From Porphyromonadaceae bacterium (GTDB lineage Bacteria > Bacteroidota > Bacteroidia > Bacteroidales > Dysgonomonadaceae): a stretch of 46,560 bases of DNA. Position 1 is the stretch's first letter; every line of letters begins with the position of its first letter. Location: NCBI GenBank assembly GCA_022840285.1, contig JALHIE010000008.1, positions 1 through 46,560 of the forward strand. Direction: 5' to 3'. The translations under genes were made by a program, and so were the position numbers. Of this stretch, positions 1 to 8,810 are shown in pieces. The notes under the pieces are model-generated. The model did not search any database, was not told where the DNA came from, and worked only from the letters and a program-made list of their open reading frames with translations.

Positions 1-134
1 GTAAATGTTCGTTGTTTGTCATATCTCTTTAAGGTTGTTTGGAGTTCAAATATACAATTATATTCGTATCCTGTCAACGGTATATTCGTTTTTCAATATT
101 TCTCCTTTCAGACGCCATTCTGTTGTTTTTTGTG

Positions 135-142
135 TAACTTTG
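135..142 (+). promoter_or_regulatory. Bacteroides-type -7 box before the CyuA-like gene
   Basis: TAACTTTG matches the Bacteroidales sigma-ABfr -7 consensus TAnnTTTG and lies 35 bases before the ATG. No clear TTTG-type -33 box sits at the usual 19-21 base spacing, so only the -7 half is supported. Confidence 0.45.
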
Positions 143-176
143 CCGCATACTTAACTTCTTTGAACCACAAATTCTC

Positions 177-1460
177 ATGCTGAACCCGCAGGAAAGAAAG
201 AAAATCAAGCGATTGATGCAACGTGAAATAATTCCGGCTATCGGTTGTACGGAGCCTGTCGCCGTGTCGCTCTGCGTGGCAAAAGCTACGGAAACCCTGG
301 GACGTAAACCCGAGCGTATCGACGTGATCCTGAGCGCCAACGTGTTTAAAAACGCCATGGGTGTTGGAATTCCCGGTACAGGAATGATCGGGCTACCTAT
401 CGCCGTTGCCCTGGGTTCACTGATCGGAAAACCGGAGTACGGTTTGGAAGTTCTCCGGGATCTCCAGCCTGCCGATGTGGAATGTGCCAAACGCTACATT
501 CAAGACAAACGAATAAAAATCGATGTTGAAACAGAGGTAGAAGACAGGTTGTATATTGAAGTCCGGTGTTACGCCGGAAATGAATCGTCCGTGGCTGTTG
601 TTCGCGGCAGCCATACCCAGTTCTCCTATATCGGAAAAAACGGTGCTGATCTGCTGAAAAAGGAAATGGAAACAGCGGAAGAAAAGGAAGAGAATGTGCA
701 ACTTACGTTTCAGAAAGTATACAAATACGCCGTTGAATCGCCTATAGATGAATTGGATTTCATCCTTGAAGCGGCAAAAATGAATCGGGAAGCTTCGTTA
801 CAATCCCAAAAACAAAGTTACGGACACAACGTGGCCAAAAGCCTGACGGGCGCCAGGGGGAAAGCCATCTTCGGGGAAAATCCGCACAGCCACATGATCT
901 CGGCTACAGCCGGAGCATGCGATGCAAGGATGGACGGCGCCCTGATTCCGGTAATGAGTAACTCCGGAAGCGGGAACCAGGGTGTAGCAGCTACACTTCC
1001 CGTATTAACCTATGCAGAGGACGCTGGCAGTGATGAAGAAAGCCTTATCAGGGCGCTTATTCTCAGCAACCTGTCGGTTATCTACATCAAGCAATACCTG
1101 GGAAGGCTGTCTGCATTATGCGGTTGTGTAGTGGCGTCAGCGGGCTCAAGCTGCGGCATAACGTACCTGATGGGAGGCAATTATACGCAAGTTACGTTTG
1201 CCATAAAAAACATGGTCGCCAACATAACCGGTATGATTTGCGACGGGGCAAAGCCCAGTTGTGCATTAAAAATTGCCAGCGGCACCTCCACAGCAATGCT
1301 CTCTGCGCTGATGGCGATAGAGAACCGGGTGGTAACGTCCCAGGAAGGGATCGTGAATGAAGACGTAGACAAAACCATTCAGAACCTCGCCATAATAGGG
1401 AACCAGGGTATGGCAGAAACCGACCGGATTGTATTGAAAGTGATGACACACAAAGGATAA
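177..1460 (+). CDS. L-cysteine desulfidase / serine dehydratase alpha-like protein (UPF0597, CyuA/YhaM family)
   Basis: A 427-residue cytosolic protein of the UPF0597 family. The best-studied members (archaeal L-cysteine desulfidase, enterobacterial CyuA) use an iron-sulfur cluster to break cysteine into pyruvate, ammonia and sulfide, and the fold is related to the alpha chain of serine dehydratase. The sequence shows the N-terminal GCTEP motif with Cys24, a SNSGSGNQG glycine/serine-rich motif in the middle, and a C-terminal cysteine cluster (LCGCVVASAGSSCG) suited to cluster binding. Length is normal for the family. The ATG at 177 follows a -7 box. A MATE exporter gene follows 101 bases downstream. 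The family is secure; the substrate (cysteine or serine) is inferred. Confidence 0.88.
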   Translation: MLNPQERKKIKRLMQREIIPAIGCTEPVAVSLCVAKATETLGRKPERIDVILSANVFKNAMGVGIPGTGMIGLPIAVALGSLIGKPEYGLEVLRDLQPADVECAKRYIQDKRIKIDVETEVEDRLYIEVRCYAGNESSVAVVRGSHTQFSYIGKNGADLLKKEMETAEEKEENVQLTFQKVYKYAVESPIDELDFILEAAKMNREASLQSQKQSYGHNVAKSLTGARGKAIFGENPHSHMISATAGACDARMDGALIPVMSNSGSGNQGVAATLPVLTYAEDAGSDEESLIRALILSNLSVIYIKQYLGRLSALCGCVVASAGSSCGITYLMGGNYTQVTFAIKNMVANITGMICDGAKPSCALKIASGTSTAMLSALMAIENRVVTSQEGIVNEDVDKTIQNLAIIGNQGMAETDRIVLKVMTHKG

Positions 1461-1508
1461 AAGATCGTCCGAACATAAACCCTGGAAATTTCGTTATAAG
1501 TCGAACAG

Positions 1509-1537
1509 ATCATCCTGTGCCGGTAGTTCCGGATGAT
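1509..1537 (+). terminator. weak hairpin between the CyuA-like and MATE genes
   Basis: ATCATCC at 1509-1515 and GGATGAT at 1531-1537 form a perfect 7-bp inverted repeat about 50 bases after the upstream stop. There is no real T tract after it, so it may be a weak terminator or simply part of the MATE 5' region. Confidence 0.25.
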
Positions 1538-1561
1538 TAAATTTAAAACCTCGCTTTCACT

Positions 1562-2938
1562 GTGCAACAATCAATCACAGATAAGGAACTTACTCTCGAA
1601 ACAAAAAAAATAAGTGCCCTGGTCTGGGAATATTCCATTCCCGCCATTATCGGTACCCTTGTAAATTCGCTCTACAACATTGTTGACCGGATTTTTATAG
1701 GCCAGGGGGTTGGAGCGTACGCCATTTCGGGATTGGCCATCACTTTTCCGGTTACCATACTTGCGTCCTCACTCGGAATGTTGGTTGGTGTGGGTGCCGC
1801 AAGCCGGATCTCCATCAGTTTGGGCGAAAGGAAGAAACATACGGCAGAGCAGATACTGGGCAACTCCCTGATGCTTATCCTTTTGTTCAACGTGGCGGTC
1901 ATGACCCTTTTCTTTGTTTATCTGGATGCTATCCTCCTCGCTTTCGGAGCTACGGAAAAAACACTGCCTTACGCACGAGAGTATCTACAGATCGTTCTTA
2001 TAGGGAATGTATTTATCAGCCTCTGTTACAGCTTCAACAACATGATGCGTGCCTCGGGATATCCCAAAAAAGCAATGACAACGATGCTGATAGGAGCACT
2101 TTTGAACATTATTCTCGACCCGATATTTATTTTTGTTTTTGATCTTGGTATTGCGGGTGTTGCCTGGGCCACAGTTATTTCCATGTTTGTAGGCATGCTG
2201 TTTGTGATGCATCATTTCGTACAGGAAAACAGCCTTATACGCTTGCGAAAAGAGAATATCCGGTTGAATAAGAACATTGTTCTCGCTATCGTATCAATCG
2301 GACTTTCGCCATTTTTTATGCAGGTAGCGGCATCGGGTGTGGCTGTTTTGTTGAACACCTCTTTGTTGAAACACGGAGGCGATTTAGCCGTGGGTGCCTA
2401 CGGGATACTCAACTCCATGCTACTGATCATTATTATGACGGTGGTGGGGTTAAACCAGGGTACCCAGCCAATTATCGGGTATAATTACGGAGCCGGGAAC
2501 TTTTTGCGGGTCAAAGACACCTTTTTTTACGCCGTAAAAGTGGCGACCATTATCACGAGTACCGGATTTTGTATCGGTATGTTTTTTCCCCGCCAGTTTG
2601 CCGGTGCTTTCACCGTCGACAAGGCATTGCTTGAAATTGCGGAAAACGGTATCCGATTGGGTTTGATTGCATTTCCCCTGGTGGGATTTCAGGTTGTTGC
2701 AGGAAATTTTTTCCAAAGCATCGGACAGGCAAAAAAAGCAATTGTCCAAAGTTTAAGCCGGCAAATTATCTTTCTGGTTCCCGGACTGTTAATTTTCCCT
2801 CCGTTGTTTGGGTTGAACGGCGTCTGGATCGCCATGCCGGTTTCAGACTTCCTGGCGTCGCTCCTGTCTTTCTATTTACTGACGGGACAAATAAAAATTA
2901 TTCGTAACATGCAGGAAAATCAACCTTTATACCGTTGA
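1562..2938 (+). CDS. MATE family multidrug / sodium-coupled efflux transporter
   Basis: A 458-residue polytopic inner-membrane protein with the two-fold pseudo-repeat of the MATE family: an N-terminal half opening with SIPAIIGTLVNSLYNIVDRIFIG and a second half beginning around residue 235. MATE proteins export cationic drugs and metabolites in exchange for Na+ or H+. The reading frame starts at GTG (1562); the next in-frame ATG lies well inside the first transmembrane region, so GTG is the credible start. Length matches the 440-460 residues usual for the family. The gene stands alone, with phosphoglycerate mutase about 100 bases downstream behind its own -7 box. The exported substrate cannot be told from sequence. 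Confidence 0.92.
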   Translation: MQQSITDKELTLETKKISALVWEYSIPAIIGTLVNSLYNIVDRIFIGQGVGAYAISGLAITFPVTILASSLGMLVGVGAASRISISLGERKKHTAEQILGNSLMLILLFNVAVMTLFFVYLDAILLAFGATEKTLPYAREYLQIVLIGNVFISLCYSFNNMMRASGYPKKAMTTMLIGALLNIILDPIFIFVFDLGIAGVAWATVISMFVGMLFVMHHFVQENSLIRLRKENIRLNKNIVLAIVSIGLSPFFMQVAASGVAVLLNTSLLKHGGDLAVGAYGILNSMLLIIIMTVVGLNQGTQPIIGYNYGAGNFLRVKDTFFYAVKVATIITSTGFCIGMFFPRQFAGAFTVDKALLEIAENGIRLGLIAFPLVGFQVVAGNFFQSIGQAKKAIVQSLSRQIIFLVPGLLIFPPLFGLNGVWIAMPVSDFLASLLSFYLLTGQIKIIRNMQENQPLYR

Positions 2939-2992
2939 GTCATCGCAGTGTAAATAGCCCGGTAAAAATTCGGAAAATTCATCCTTTTTGAG

Positions 2993-3000
2993 TAGTTTTG
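2993..3000 (+). promoter_or_regulatory. -7 box of the phosphoglycerate mutase promoter
   Basis: TAGTTTTG fits TAnnTTTG and lies 42 bases before the start codon. The -33 half is not convincing. Confidence 0.45.
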
Positions 3001-3042
3001 TCCCTCCAAAACAATAAACAGTAATTAAACAGATTATACACA

Positions 3043-3792
3043 ATGAAGAGAGTAGTATTAATTCGCCACGGCGAAAGCGTGTGGAACAAGGAGAACCGTT
3101 TTACGGGATGGACCGATGTGGATTTAACTGAAAAGGGTGTTGAAGAGGCCCACAAAGCAGGGAAACTATTGAAGAAAGAGGGATTTCATTTCGAAAAAGC
3201 CTACACATCGTACCTGAAAAGAGCTGTAAAAACCTTGAACGTCGTCCTGGATGAGATGGACTTGGATTGGATTCCCGTGGAAAAAACGTGGCGTCTCAAC
3301 GAAAAGCATTACGGAATGCTGCAAGGATTAAACAAATCTGAAACGGCCGAGAAGTATGGAGACGAACAGGTGCTCATATGGCGCAGGAGCTACGATGTTC
3401 CTCCAACGGAACTCGCCAAGGACGATCCCCGCTCTCCTTTTATGGATGTTCGTTACAAGGGGGTTGACGAAAATGACCTGCCTCTTACCGAAGCGTTGAG
3501 CCACACGGTAGACCGTATTCTTCCTTACTGGAACGATACCGTTGTGCCCGAAATGAAAGAGAAATACAACGAAGTGATTATTGCCGCCCACGGAAACAGC
3601 CTCCGAGGGATTATCAAACACCTGAAAGGTATTTCCGATGAAAATATCGTAAGCCTGAACCTGCCGACGGCTGTTCCCTACGTGTTTGAATTCGACGACA
3701 ACATGAACCTGGTGAAAGATTATTTCCTGGGTGATCCGGAAGAGATAAAAAAACTGATGGATGCCGTGGCTAACCAAGCCAAGAAGAAGTAA
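3043..3792 (+). CDS. gpmA: 2,3-bisphosphoglycerate-dependent phosphoglycerate mutase
   Basis: A 249-residue cytosolic glycolytic enzyme that interconverts 3- and 2-phosphoglycerate through a phosphohistidine. The signature RHGESVWN starts at Arg8, with phospho-acceptor His9; the second catalytic histidine is His183 in AAHGNSLRG. The LNEKHYG motif of the dPGM branch and the C-terminal tail that closes over the active site are both present. Length equals the family norm of about 248. The gene has its own -7 box and ends at a strong hairpin that also serves the convergent gene downstream, so it is probably monocistronic. Confidence 0.97.
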   Translation: MKRVVLIRHGESVWNKENRFTGWTDVDLTEKGVEEAHKAGKLLKKEGFHFEKAYTSYLKRAVKTLNVVLDEMDLDWIPVEKTWRLNEKHYGMLQGLNKSETAEKYGDEQVLIWRRSYDVPPTELAKDDPRSPFMDVRYKGVDENDLPLTEALSHTVDRILPYWNDTVVPEMKEKYNEVIIAAHGNSLRGIIKHLKGISDENIVSLNLPTAVPYVFEFDDNMNLVKDYFLGDPEEIKKLMDAVANQAKKK

Positions 3793-3793
3793 A

Positions 3794-3830
3794 AAAAGCC
3801 AGGGTGCCTATATTGAGCACCCTGGCTTTT
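3794..3830. terminator. bidirectional intrinsic terminator
   Basis: A perfect 14-bp inverted repeat (arms 3794-3807 and 3817-3830, 9-base loop) with a GCCAGGGTGC core. It ends in a T run on the plus strand and in seven Ts on the minus strand, so it can stop both gpmA and the convergent thioredoxin-fold gene. Confidence 0.93.
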
Positions 3831-3847
3831 AAATACGTTCGAACTAC

Positions 3848-4339
3848 TCAGATCAGGTCTTTTAATTTTTCGATCGAGAGGTCTATCGCCAAAATAACTC
3901 CGCTTTCATCGATCAAGTAATTTCTGAAGCCATTCCTCAACCGAAATTCTTTGTAAATAGCTGAGTTTACTCCTGTTTCATCGCAAAACTGCGAATTTAA
4001 ATCAATCTTGTCCAAGAGCGCTGTTTTTTCAAAAACGTTCCTGTTCTCGTCAAACGAGATCGATAGAAACGTAATGTCGGGGGCTGCTTCCTTTAAATAG
4101 TTATACAGCCGAACGTTGCTGGCTCTTGATTGGGCATCGTAAGCCGCCCAAAAACTTAATACTACTTTTTTGCCTTTGTATTCGCTTAAGTCGAGATATC
4201 GTCCTTCCCATCCGCTGAGAACAATATTTGGAATTTGTTCGCCGGGATAATAACCTGTGGAAGTTTTTTCGGTTTTGATCGAGCTCGACATGAAAAAAAG
4301 CGAAACAATTGCTACAAGGCAAAAGTTCACATACTTCAT
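3848..4339 (-). CDS. TlpA-like thioredoxin-fold protein lacking the catalytic cysteines
   Basis: A 163-residue exported protein with an N-terminal signal (residues 1-20, hydrophobic VAIVSLFFMSSS) followed by a thioredoxin/peroxiredoxin fold of the TlpA/AhpC-TSA type: the PGEQIPNIVLSGWEGRYLDLSEYKGK strand region, then KKVVLSFWAA. In the active-site position, where relatives read WCxxC, this protein has Y-D68-A-Q-S71-R, so both redox cysteines are replaced. It therefore should not be a disulfide oxidoreductase; a binding or chaperone-like role in the periplasm is possible but unproven. It shares the terminator of gpmA and is transcribed towards it. Family confident, function unknown. Confidence 0.8.
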   Translation of the reverse strand: MKYVNFCLVAIVSLFFMSSSIKTEKTSTGYYPGEQIPNIVLSGWEGRYLDLSEYKGKKVVLSFWAAYDAQSRASNVRLYNYLKEAAPDITFLSISFDENRNVFEKTALLDKIDLNSQFCDETGVNSAIYKEFRLRNGFRNYLIDESGVILAIDLSIEKLKDLI

Positions 4340-4718
4340 AAAAAATGTTTTAATTAATACTCAAACCTGCTTGTGCTTCACGCATTTAACCAAGTTTATT
4401 TGCTGTTGACTTTTCACTAAAAGCCGTTTTTTCCAGAAACAAAAGTACGTCCGTTTTTATTAAAAAAAAACTTTTGCACCAAAAACTTTGTTTTCAAGTG
4501 TTAAAATCAACTGACGACGAAACGTAACCAACAGTCTATTAATTATATGGGAAAATATCGTTGAACTGGATTGGGGTAAATTTCCACACCTCGCAACAAA
4601 GATCAACAAAGTGCCAAAAAACAGCAACGGTCTCTTTCAATTAAAAAATAATCATACCTTTGTTTCAATTGGTAAGTAGCAGCTGATTATCATATACAAA
4701 TCAAAAAATACAACCCGC
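4340..4718. other. divergent intergenic region with promoters
   Basis: An AT-rich spacer between the divergent thioredoxin-fold and GH5 genes. It has no credible reading frame or RNA gene; the only signal I can name is the -7 box at 4655. The minus-strand promoter was not identified. Confidence 0.6.
4655..4662 (+). promoter_or_regulatory. -7 box upstream of the GH5 gene
   Basis: TACCTTTG matches TAnnTTTG, 56 bases before the GH5 ATG. A TTTC 16 bases upstream is a poor -33 candidate. Confidence 0.4.
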
Positions 4719-6224
4719 ATGAAAAAAAGATCATTGTTATTGCTTGCGATTTATTTTTTCCTGTTTCAGCAGTGCAGTAACCAGCCCGAAGAGCCGAAAG
4801 AAAAAAAAACCTGGAGGAGTGCCTCCGAGATCAATACCCGGTTGGGTAAAGGGATCAATATCGGGAATACTTATGAGGCGATGCCGTCTTGGCAATCGCC
4901 TTTCGATCCTGCCGACCTGAAGCGTATTGCCGACCTCGGTTTCACTCACGTGCGCCTCCCTATCCGCTGGGAGCGGGATGACCGCAGCATGTCGGCTGCA
5001 CCCTACACCATTGAGCACAGTTTCATGAGCACCATCCAGTCGGTGGTCGACGAAGCGTTGAGGCAGAAGCTGCACATCATCCTCAACATGCACCATCACG
5101 ATGCGCTCATGGTTAACCCCGCCGGGGAGAAAGCGCGGTTTCTCTCGCAATGGGAACAAATTGCCGGTCTTTTCAAGGAATACCCCGACAGCCTGTTGTT
5201 TGAGATACTGAACGAACCTCACGACAAACTCACACCCACCTTGTGGAACAATTACCTGGAAGAAGCGCTACAGGTTATCCGCAAGACCAATCCGAAGCGC
5301 TGCGTACTGGTTGGTACTGCCGAGTGGGGCGGAGTCGGCGGTCTGCGTTCGCTGGTAATACCTGACGATCCCCAGGTCATCCTCACTATTCACTATTACA
5401 ACCCGTTTCAGTTCACGCACCAGGGAGCCGGCTGGTCGGAAGGTTCCGATGCTTGGCTGGGGACACAGTGGCGTGATACCGAATTCGAGCGACAGGCGGT
5501 AGAAGAGGATTTTAAGACAATTGTCCGGCTGGCCGTTGAAAAGCATATCCCGGTACATGTGGGTGAGTTTGGTGCCTACTCGCGTGCCGATATCCAGTCG
5601 CGGGTCAGGTGGACCCGGTTTCTTGCCCGGTGGTTCGAGCAACAGGGTTTCAGTTGGGCCTACTGGGAGTGGAACTCCGGTTTCGGGATATACGATCCAC
5701 AGAAAGGTCGGTACCAAACACAATTGGTGGACGCGCTAATCAGCGACCCAATGCCAGAACCCTACATCCCGGAGTATATGAATCTCTACAGCAGTGATTT
5801 TACCAACGGGCAGAGCGATGGCTGGTTCCTGTCCAACAACGATGCATCGGCCCGATCGTCCATGGCCATCGCGAACAACAAGGTAACCGTTACCGTCACG
5901 CAGCCGGGGGCGTTGGGATGGCACATCCAGTTCATCAAGCCAGGTATCGGTATAGAAAAAGGAAAAACATACCGGCTGTATTTCAGCGCTTCCTCTCCCG
6001 ACAGCGACTACCGGAGCTTGGAGGTTGCCATCACCCGGAATTCAGATCCCTGGACAGCCTACGGCAACCGGTCGGTCGTGATCGACAAGAGTCGTTCTTC
6101 CTACAACCTCCTTTTTACCTCCGTGCAAAACGATCCGCAGGCACGCATCGTCTTCTCGCTGGGCAATGCCGGCAACACCCGCGTTGTTTTATCGGATATC
6201 CACTTGATGGAAGTGAAGTTTTAA
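4719..6224 (+). CDS. GH5 endo-glycanase lipoprotein with C-terminal carbohydrate-binding module
   Basis: A 501-residue lipoprotein. The signal peptide ends at Cys19, followed by an acidic stretch (SNQPEEPKE) of the sort that sends Bacteroidota lipoproteins to the cell surface. Residues 35-345 are a glycoside hydrolase family 5 barrel: GINIGNT near the start, HVRLPIRW, NMHHHD, the acid/base Glu166 in LNEP, HYYNPF, the nucleophile Glu283 in VGEFG and the WEW motif. Residues 355-501 form a beta-sandwich resembling CBM4/9 (FTNGQSDGW onward). GH5 members cut beta-1,4-glucans, mannans or xyloglucan; the subfamily cannot be fixed by eye. First gene of a long same-strand run of carbohydrate-active proteins. 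Confidence 0.93.
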   Translation: MKKRSLLLLAIYFFLFQQCSNQPEEPKEKKTWRSASEINTRLGKGINIGNTYEAMPSWQSPFDPADLKRIADLGFTHVRLPIRWERDDRSMSAAPYTIEHSFMSTIQSVVDEALRQKLHIILNMHHHDALMVNPAGEKARFLSQWEQIAGLFKEYPDSLLFEILNEPHDKLTPTLWNNYLEEALQVIRKTNPKRCVLVGTAEWGGVGGLRSLVIPDDPQVILTIHYYNPFQFTHQGAGWSEGSDAWLGTQWRDTEFERQAVEEDFKTIVRLAVEKHIPVHVGEFGAYSRADIQSRVRWTRFLARWFEQQGFSWAYWEWNSGFGIYDPQKGRYQTQLVDALISDPMPEPYIPEYMNLYSSDFTNGQSDGWFLSNNDASARSSMAIANNKVTVTVTQPGALGWHIQFIKPGIGIEKGKTYRLYFSASSPDSDYRSLEVAITRNSDPWTAYGNRSVVIDKSRSSYNLLFTSVQNDPQARIVFSLGNAGNTRVVLSDIHLMEVKF

Positions 6225-6326
6225 CAGTTCCTTGTGTGTTTTCCCGGTAAAGCGATTCGGGTCGCTGTCCACCCAATATTTATTAACTTGCACAGTAGAA
6301 TAAAAAAACAAGTAAAAATTTCTTTC

Positions 6327-7019
6327 ATGCAAAAAAAACATTCGTTTTGTAAGGGAACAGCCCCTTATATAGCTTATACTGCAGCAGCTTTTCTGATTGG
6401 TCTATCAGCCTGTGTTGGCAATCAAAAAAGTAAGAATAAAGTTGAAAATATACCCCAACGTGTTGATCCTGGATGGGTTCAGCTGTTTGATGGCAAATCA
6501 TTGGATGGCTGGGAAATTACCAACTTTGGCACACAGGGTCCGATTCAGGTTACTGAAAGTGAAATTGTGCTTGGAATGGGGGATGGCTGTACGGGTGTTA
6601 CCTGGAATGGGAATTTTCCAAAAACAAATTATGAAGTGAAGCTGGAAGCCAGAAAAATAACCGGTAATGATTTTTTTTGCGGAATGACTTTCCCAGTGGA
6701 AGATTCGTTTTGCACATTGATTGTGGGAGGATGGGGCGGCCCGGTGGTGGGCCTTAGCAACATCGACGGATCAGACGCGTCGGACAACGAAACTCACACC
6801 TTGAAAAAATTCGACCACGATACCTGGTACGCCATTCACTTAAAAGTATCCTCAGAAAAGATTGAAGTATGGATCGATGGAGAGCAGATCGTAGATTTTT
6901 TCACTTCTGGCAAGCAACTCTCCGTCCGCAGTGAAGTAAGCCTTTCAAAACCCTTTGGCATTTGTTCGTGGAGGACAACCTCAGCTTTGCGAAACATTCA
7001 GTTGAAAAAGAAAAATTAA
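6327..7019 (+). CDS. DUF1080 (3-keto-disaccharide hydrolase-like) lipoprotein
   Basis: A 230-residue lipoprotein with a concanavalin-like jelly-roll of the DUF1080 type, seen in proteins annotated as 3-keto-disaccharide hydrolases. I chose the ATG at 6327 because it begins a proper lipoprotein signal (lipobox LSAC, Cys29), while the longer open frame from 6234 would put an unrelated 31-residue stretch ahead of it. The diagnostic WVQLFDGKSLDGWEI follows the linker, then WYAIHLKVSSEKIEVWIDGEQIVDF and the ending LRNIQLKKK. Members are common in loci that handle 3-keto sugars or complex glycans. Substrate unknown. The DNA here looks more AT-rich than GH5 upstream. Confidence 0.82.
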   Translation: MQKKHSFCKGTAPYIAYTAAAFLIGLSACVGNQKSKNKVENIPQRVDPGWVQLFDGKSLDGWEITNFGTQGPIQVTESEIVLGMGDGCTGVTWNGNFPKTNYEVKLEARKITGNDFFCGMTFPVEDSFCTLIVGGWGGPVVGLSNIDGSDASDNETHTLKKFDHDTWYAIHLKVSSEKIEVWIDGEQIVDFFTSGKQLSVRSEVSLSKPFGICSWRTTSALRNIQLKKKN

Positions 7020-7266
7020 GCATTGGCTACTTTTTTTACGGTTCCTTTTATGGTCAACTCCGATCTCTGGAGAACAAAGCTGAACAAATGATTTTCCATG
7101 CCGGTTTCGGTACCGGATAACTCCAAAATTTTCCCTATTTACCTGGATACGTGTTGATAGACTTGTTTGCCAATTTCTCTGGAGACTGGATTTCATAAAG
7201 GTAATTCCGATATTTATTTGAAAATTATGGTATATTTGTTTTTTCATCCGAATACGCATTACTTAA
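7020..7266. other. non-coding, probably decayed spacer
   Basis: No complete gene is visible. On the minus strand, about 40 codons ending at the TAA near 7015 read as protein-like (GKILELSGTETG ... TIKGTVKKVANA), but they have no upstream frame and could be chance. A TAnnTTTG box (TATATTTG) lies at 7231-7238 on the plus strand. Confidence 0.4.
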
Positions 7267-7269
7267 TTT

Positions 7270-7407
7270 AACATCGGCCTGCTGGAAGATATCGAGATTG
7301 TCAACTCGCCGGAGTTTAAGCAATACATCGCCGCCCAGATTGGAAAGGTCAGGAACCGATTTCCAAATATAAATATTACCCAAGCAGAAGAAATCGGCTC
7401 TCTTTGA
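7270..7407 (+). pseudogene. C-terminal remnant of an unidentified gene
   Basis: About 45 open codons without a start, preceded at once by an in-frame stop (7264-7266), read NIGLLEDIEIVNSPEF, KQYIAAQIGKVRNRF and PNINITQAEEIGSL before TGA. The composition is like the end of a real cytosolic protein, and the bases are richer in GC than the spacer on either side. I do not recognise the family. It looks like the tail of a deleted gene lying between the DUF1080 and sialidase-like genes. Confidence 0.5.
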
Positions 7408-7460
7408 AAAAGAAAAAAACTCAGCGCAATTGAATATTTATTCGATAACAGACAAAAAAG

Positions 7461-8729
7461 ATGAATAACAAAAAGTACAACAGACGCAACTTCTTAAAAA
7501 TTTCCGGATTAACAACAGTGGGAAGCTTACTGACCAGGGGTCTGTCAGCGAGTGATCAGCATAATTATACCGTTTTAGACCAAGAGACGATACGCCTGGG
7601 CACACCACAAAACAGGATTGCTGAAATCATGGAAACGAAGCTTGTCTCTAAAGAACCCGGAAAGTACCTGGTTATCGGTCAGTCAATCGATGAAAATGGG
7701 CACCTGAAAGCAACCGATCCTTTTACCGAACCAAATCGCTATCTCGGCTGGCCGTCGATCACGAAAACAAACAATGGCGAATTACTGATTGTTTACTCGG
7801 GAGACAGGGATTCACACGTTTGTCCCTGGGGTAAAACACGGCTTATCCGAAGCAGAGATAAAGGGAAGACTTGGTCTGAACCGGAAACCGTGAACAACAG
7901 CCCGCTGGATGATAGGGATGCAGGAATCATTCAGACCGACAAAGGCACCTTATTAGTCAGTTGGTTTACTTCTCTGGCTTATGCCGATCCCAGCTGGAAA
8001 TGGACTTATCAAAAATATGCCCGGGTAGCGGAGAAGATCCCTGAAGAACTGAAGAAACAGTGGTTGGGAAACTGGGTACGCAGGTCGGAAGATGGAGGTC
8101 AAACATGGCTCGAACCCTCAAGAACAGTTGGCTCTGCTCCCCACGGCCCCATCCAACTGAAAGACGGACGCCTGCTCTATGTCGGTAAAGGATCGTGGGA
8201 GGGTACCTATTCTGTCGTCGTGGAGGAATCGAAAGATGACGGGATAAACTGGAAAGTGATTTCCGTCATCCCAACAGACACAGGAAATGCGCGCAACATA
8301 CATGAACCCCATGTGGTGGAACTAAAGAGCGGCAAACTGGTGGCAATGGTGAGAAATGAACCGGAAGACCGTAAAAAAAGCTTCCTGCTGCAATCGGAAA
8401 GTTACGACGGCGGCAAAACATGGACAGTGCTTCACGAAACACCCATGTGGGGATTTCCTCCTCATTTGCTGGAGTTGAACAATGGTTGGCTGTTGGTGGT
8501 ATACGGACACAGACGATCGCCTTGTAGTGAACGTGCCTGTATCAGTCGCGACGAAGGGAAGACATGGGATATAAAAGACGAGATTACGCTTGCCGAAGCA
8601 TATAATGGAGATTTGGGATATCCGGCAAGTGTGCAGCTGGATGACGGAAACATATTGACCGTATTCTATCAACAGGAAAATCCGGGTGAACCGACTTCAA
8701 TCTTCACATCACACTGGAAATTAAAGTAG
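7461..8729 (+). CDS. sialidase-like Asp-box (BNR) protein with twin-arginine signal
   Basis: A 422-residue six-bladed propeller protein of the sialidase superfamily. Five Asp-boxes (S-x-D-x-G-x-T-W) lie at residues 131-138, 209-216, 257-264, 314-321 and 362-369. The N-terminus NRRNFLKISG (Arg8-Arg9) is a good Tat signal, so folded export is likely. The usual FRIP arginine motif of GH33 is not obvious; the region YLGWPSITKTNNGELLIVYS takes its place, so true sialidase activity is doubtful and another exo-glycosidase activity is possible. The next gene encodes a second Asp-box protein only about 80 bases downstream, suggesting joint transcription. Confidence 0.82.
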   Translation: MNNKKYNRRNFLKISGLTTVGSLLTRGLSASDQHNYTVLDQETIRLGTPQNRIAEIMETKLVSKEPGKYLVIGQSIDENGHLKATDPFTEPNRYLGWPSITKTNNGELLIVYSGDRDSHVCPWGKTRLIRSRDKGKTWSEPETVNNSPLDDRDAGIIQTDKGTLLVSWFTSLAYADPSWKWTYQKYARVAEKIPEELKKQWLGNWVRRSEDGGQTWLEPSRTVGSAPHGPIQLKDGRLLYVGKGSWEGTYSVVVEESKDDGINWKVISVIPTDTGNARNIHEPHVVELKSGKLVAMVRNEPEDRKKSFLLQSESYDGGKTWTVLHETPMWGFPPHLLELNNGWLLVVYGHRRSPCSERACISRDEGKTWDIKDEITLAEAYNGDLGYPASVQLDDGNILTVFYQQENPGEPTSIFTSHWKLK

Positions 8730-8810
8730 GATGACCCATTAAAATAAATTAACGTGCCAAACAAATGCGGCCACTATCGACCGACCAGCTGGCAAAAGAA
8801 AAACTAAAGA

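Noticed and set aside
6981..7259. 92-codon minus-strand frame between DUF1080 and the sialidase-like gene
   Set aside because: Low-complexity start, no motif, overlaps the DUF1080 end; kept only as a note on the spacer.
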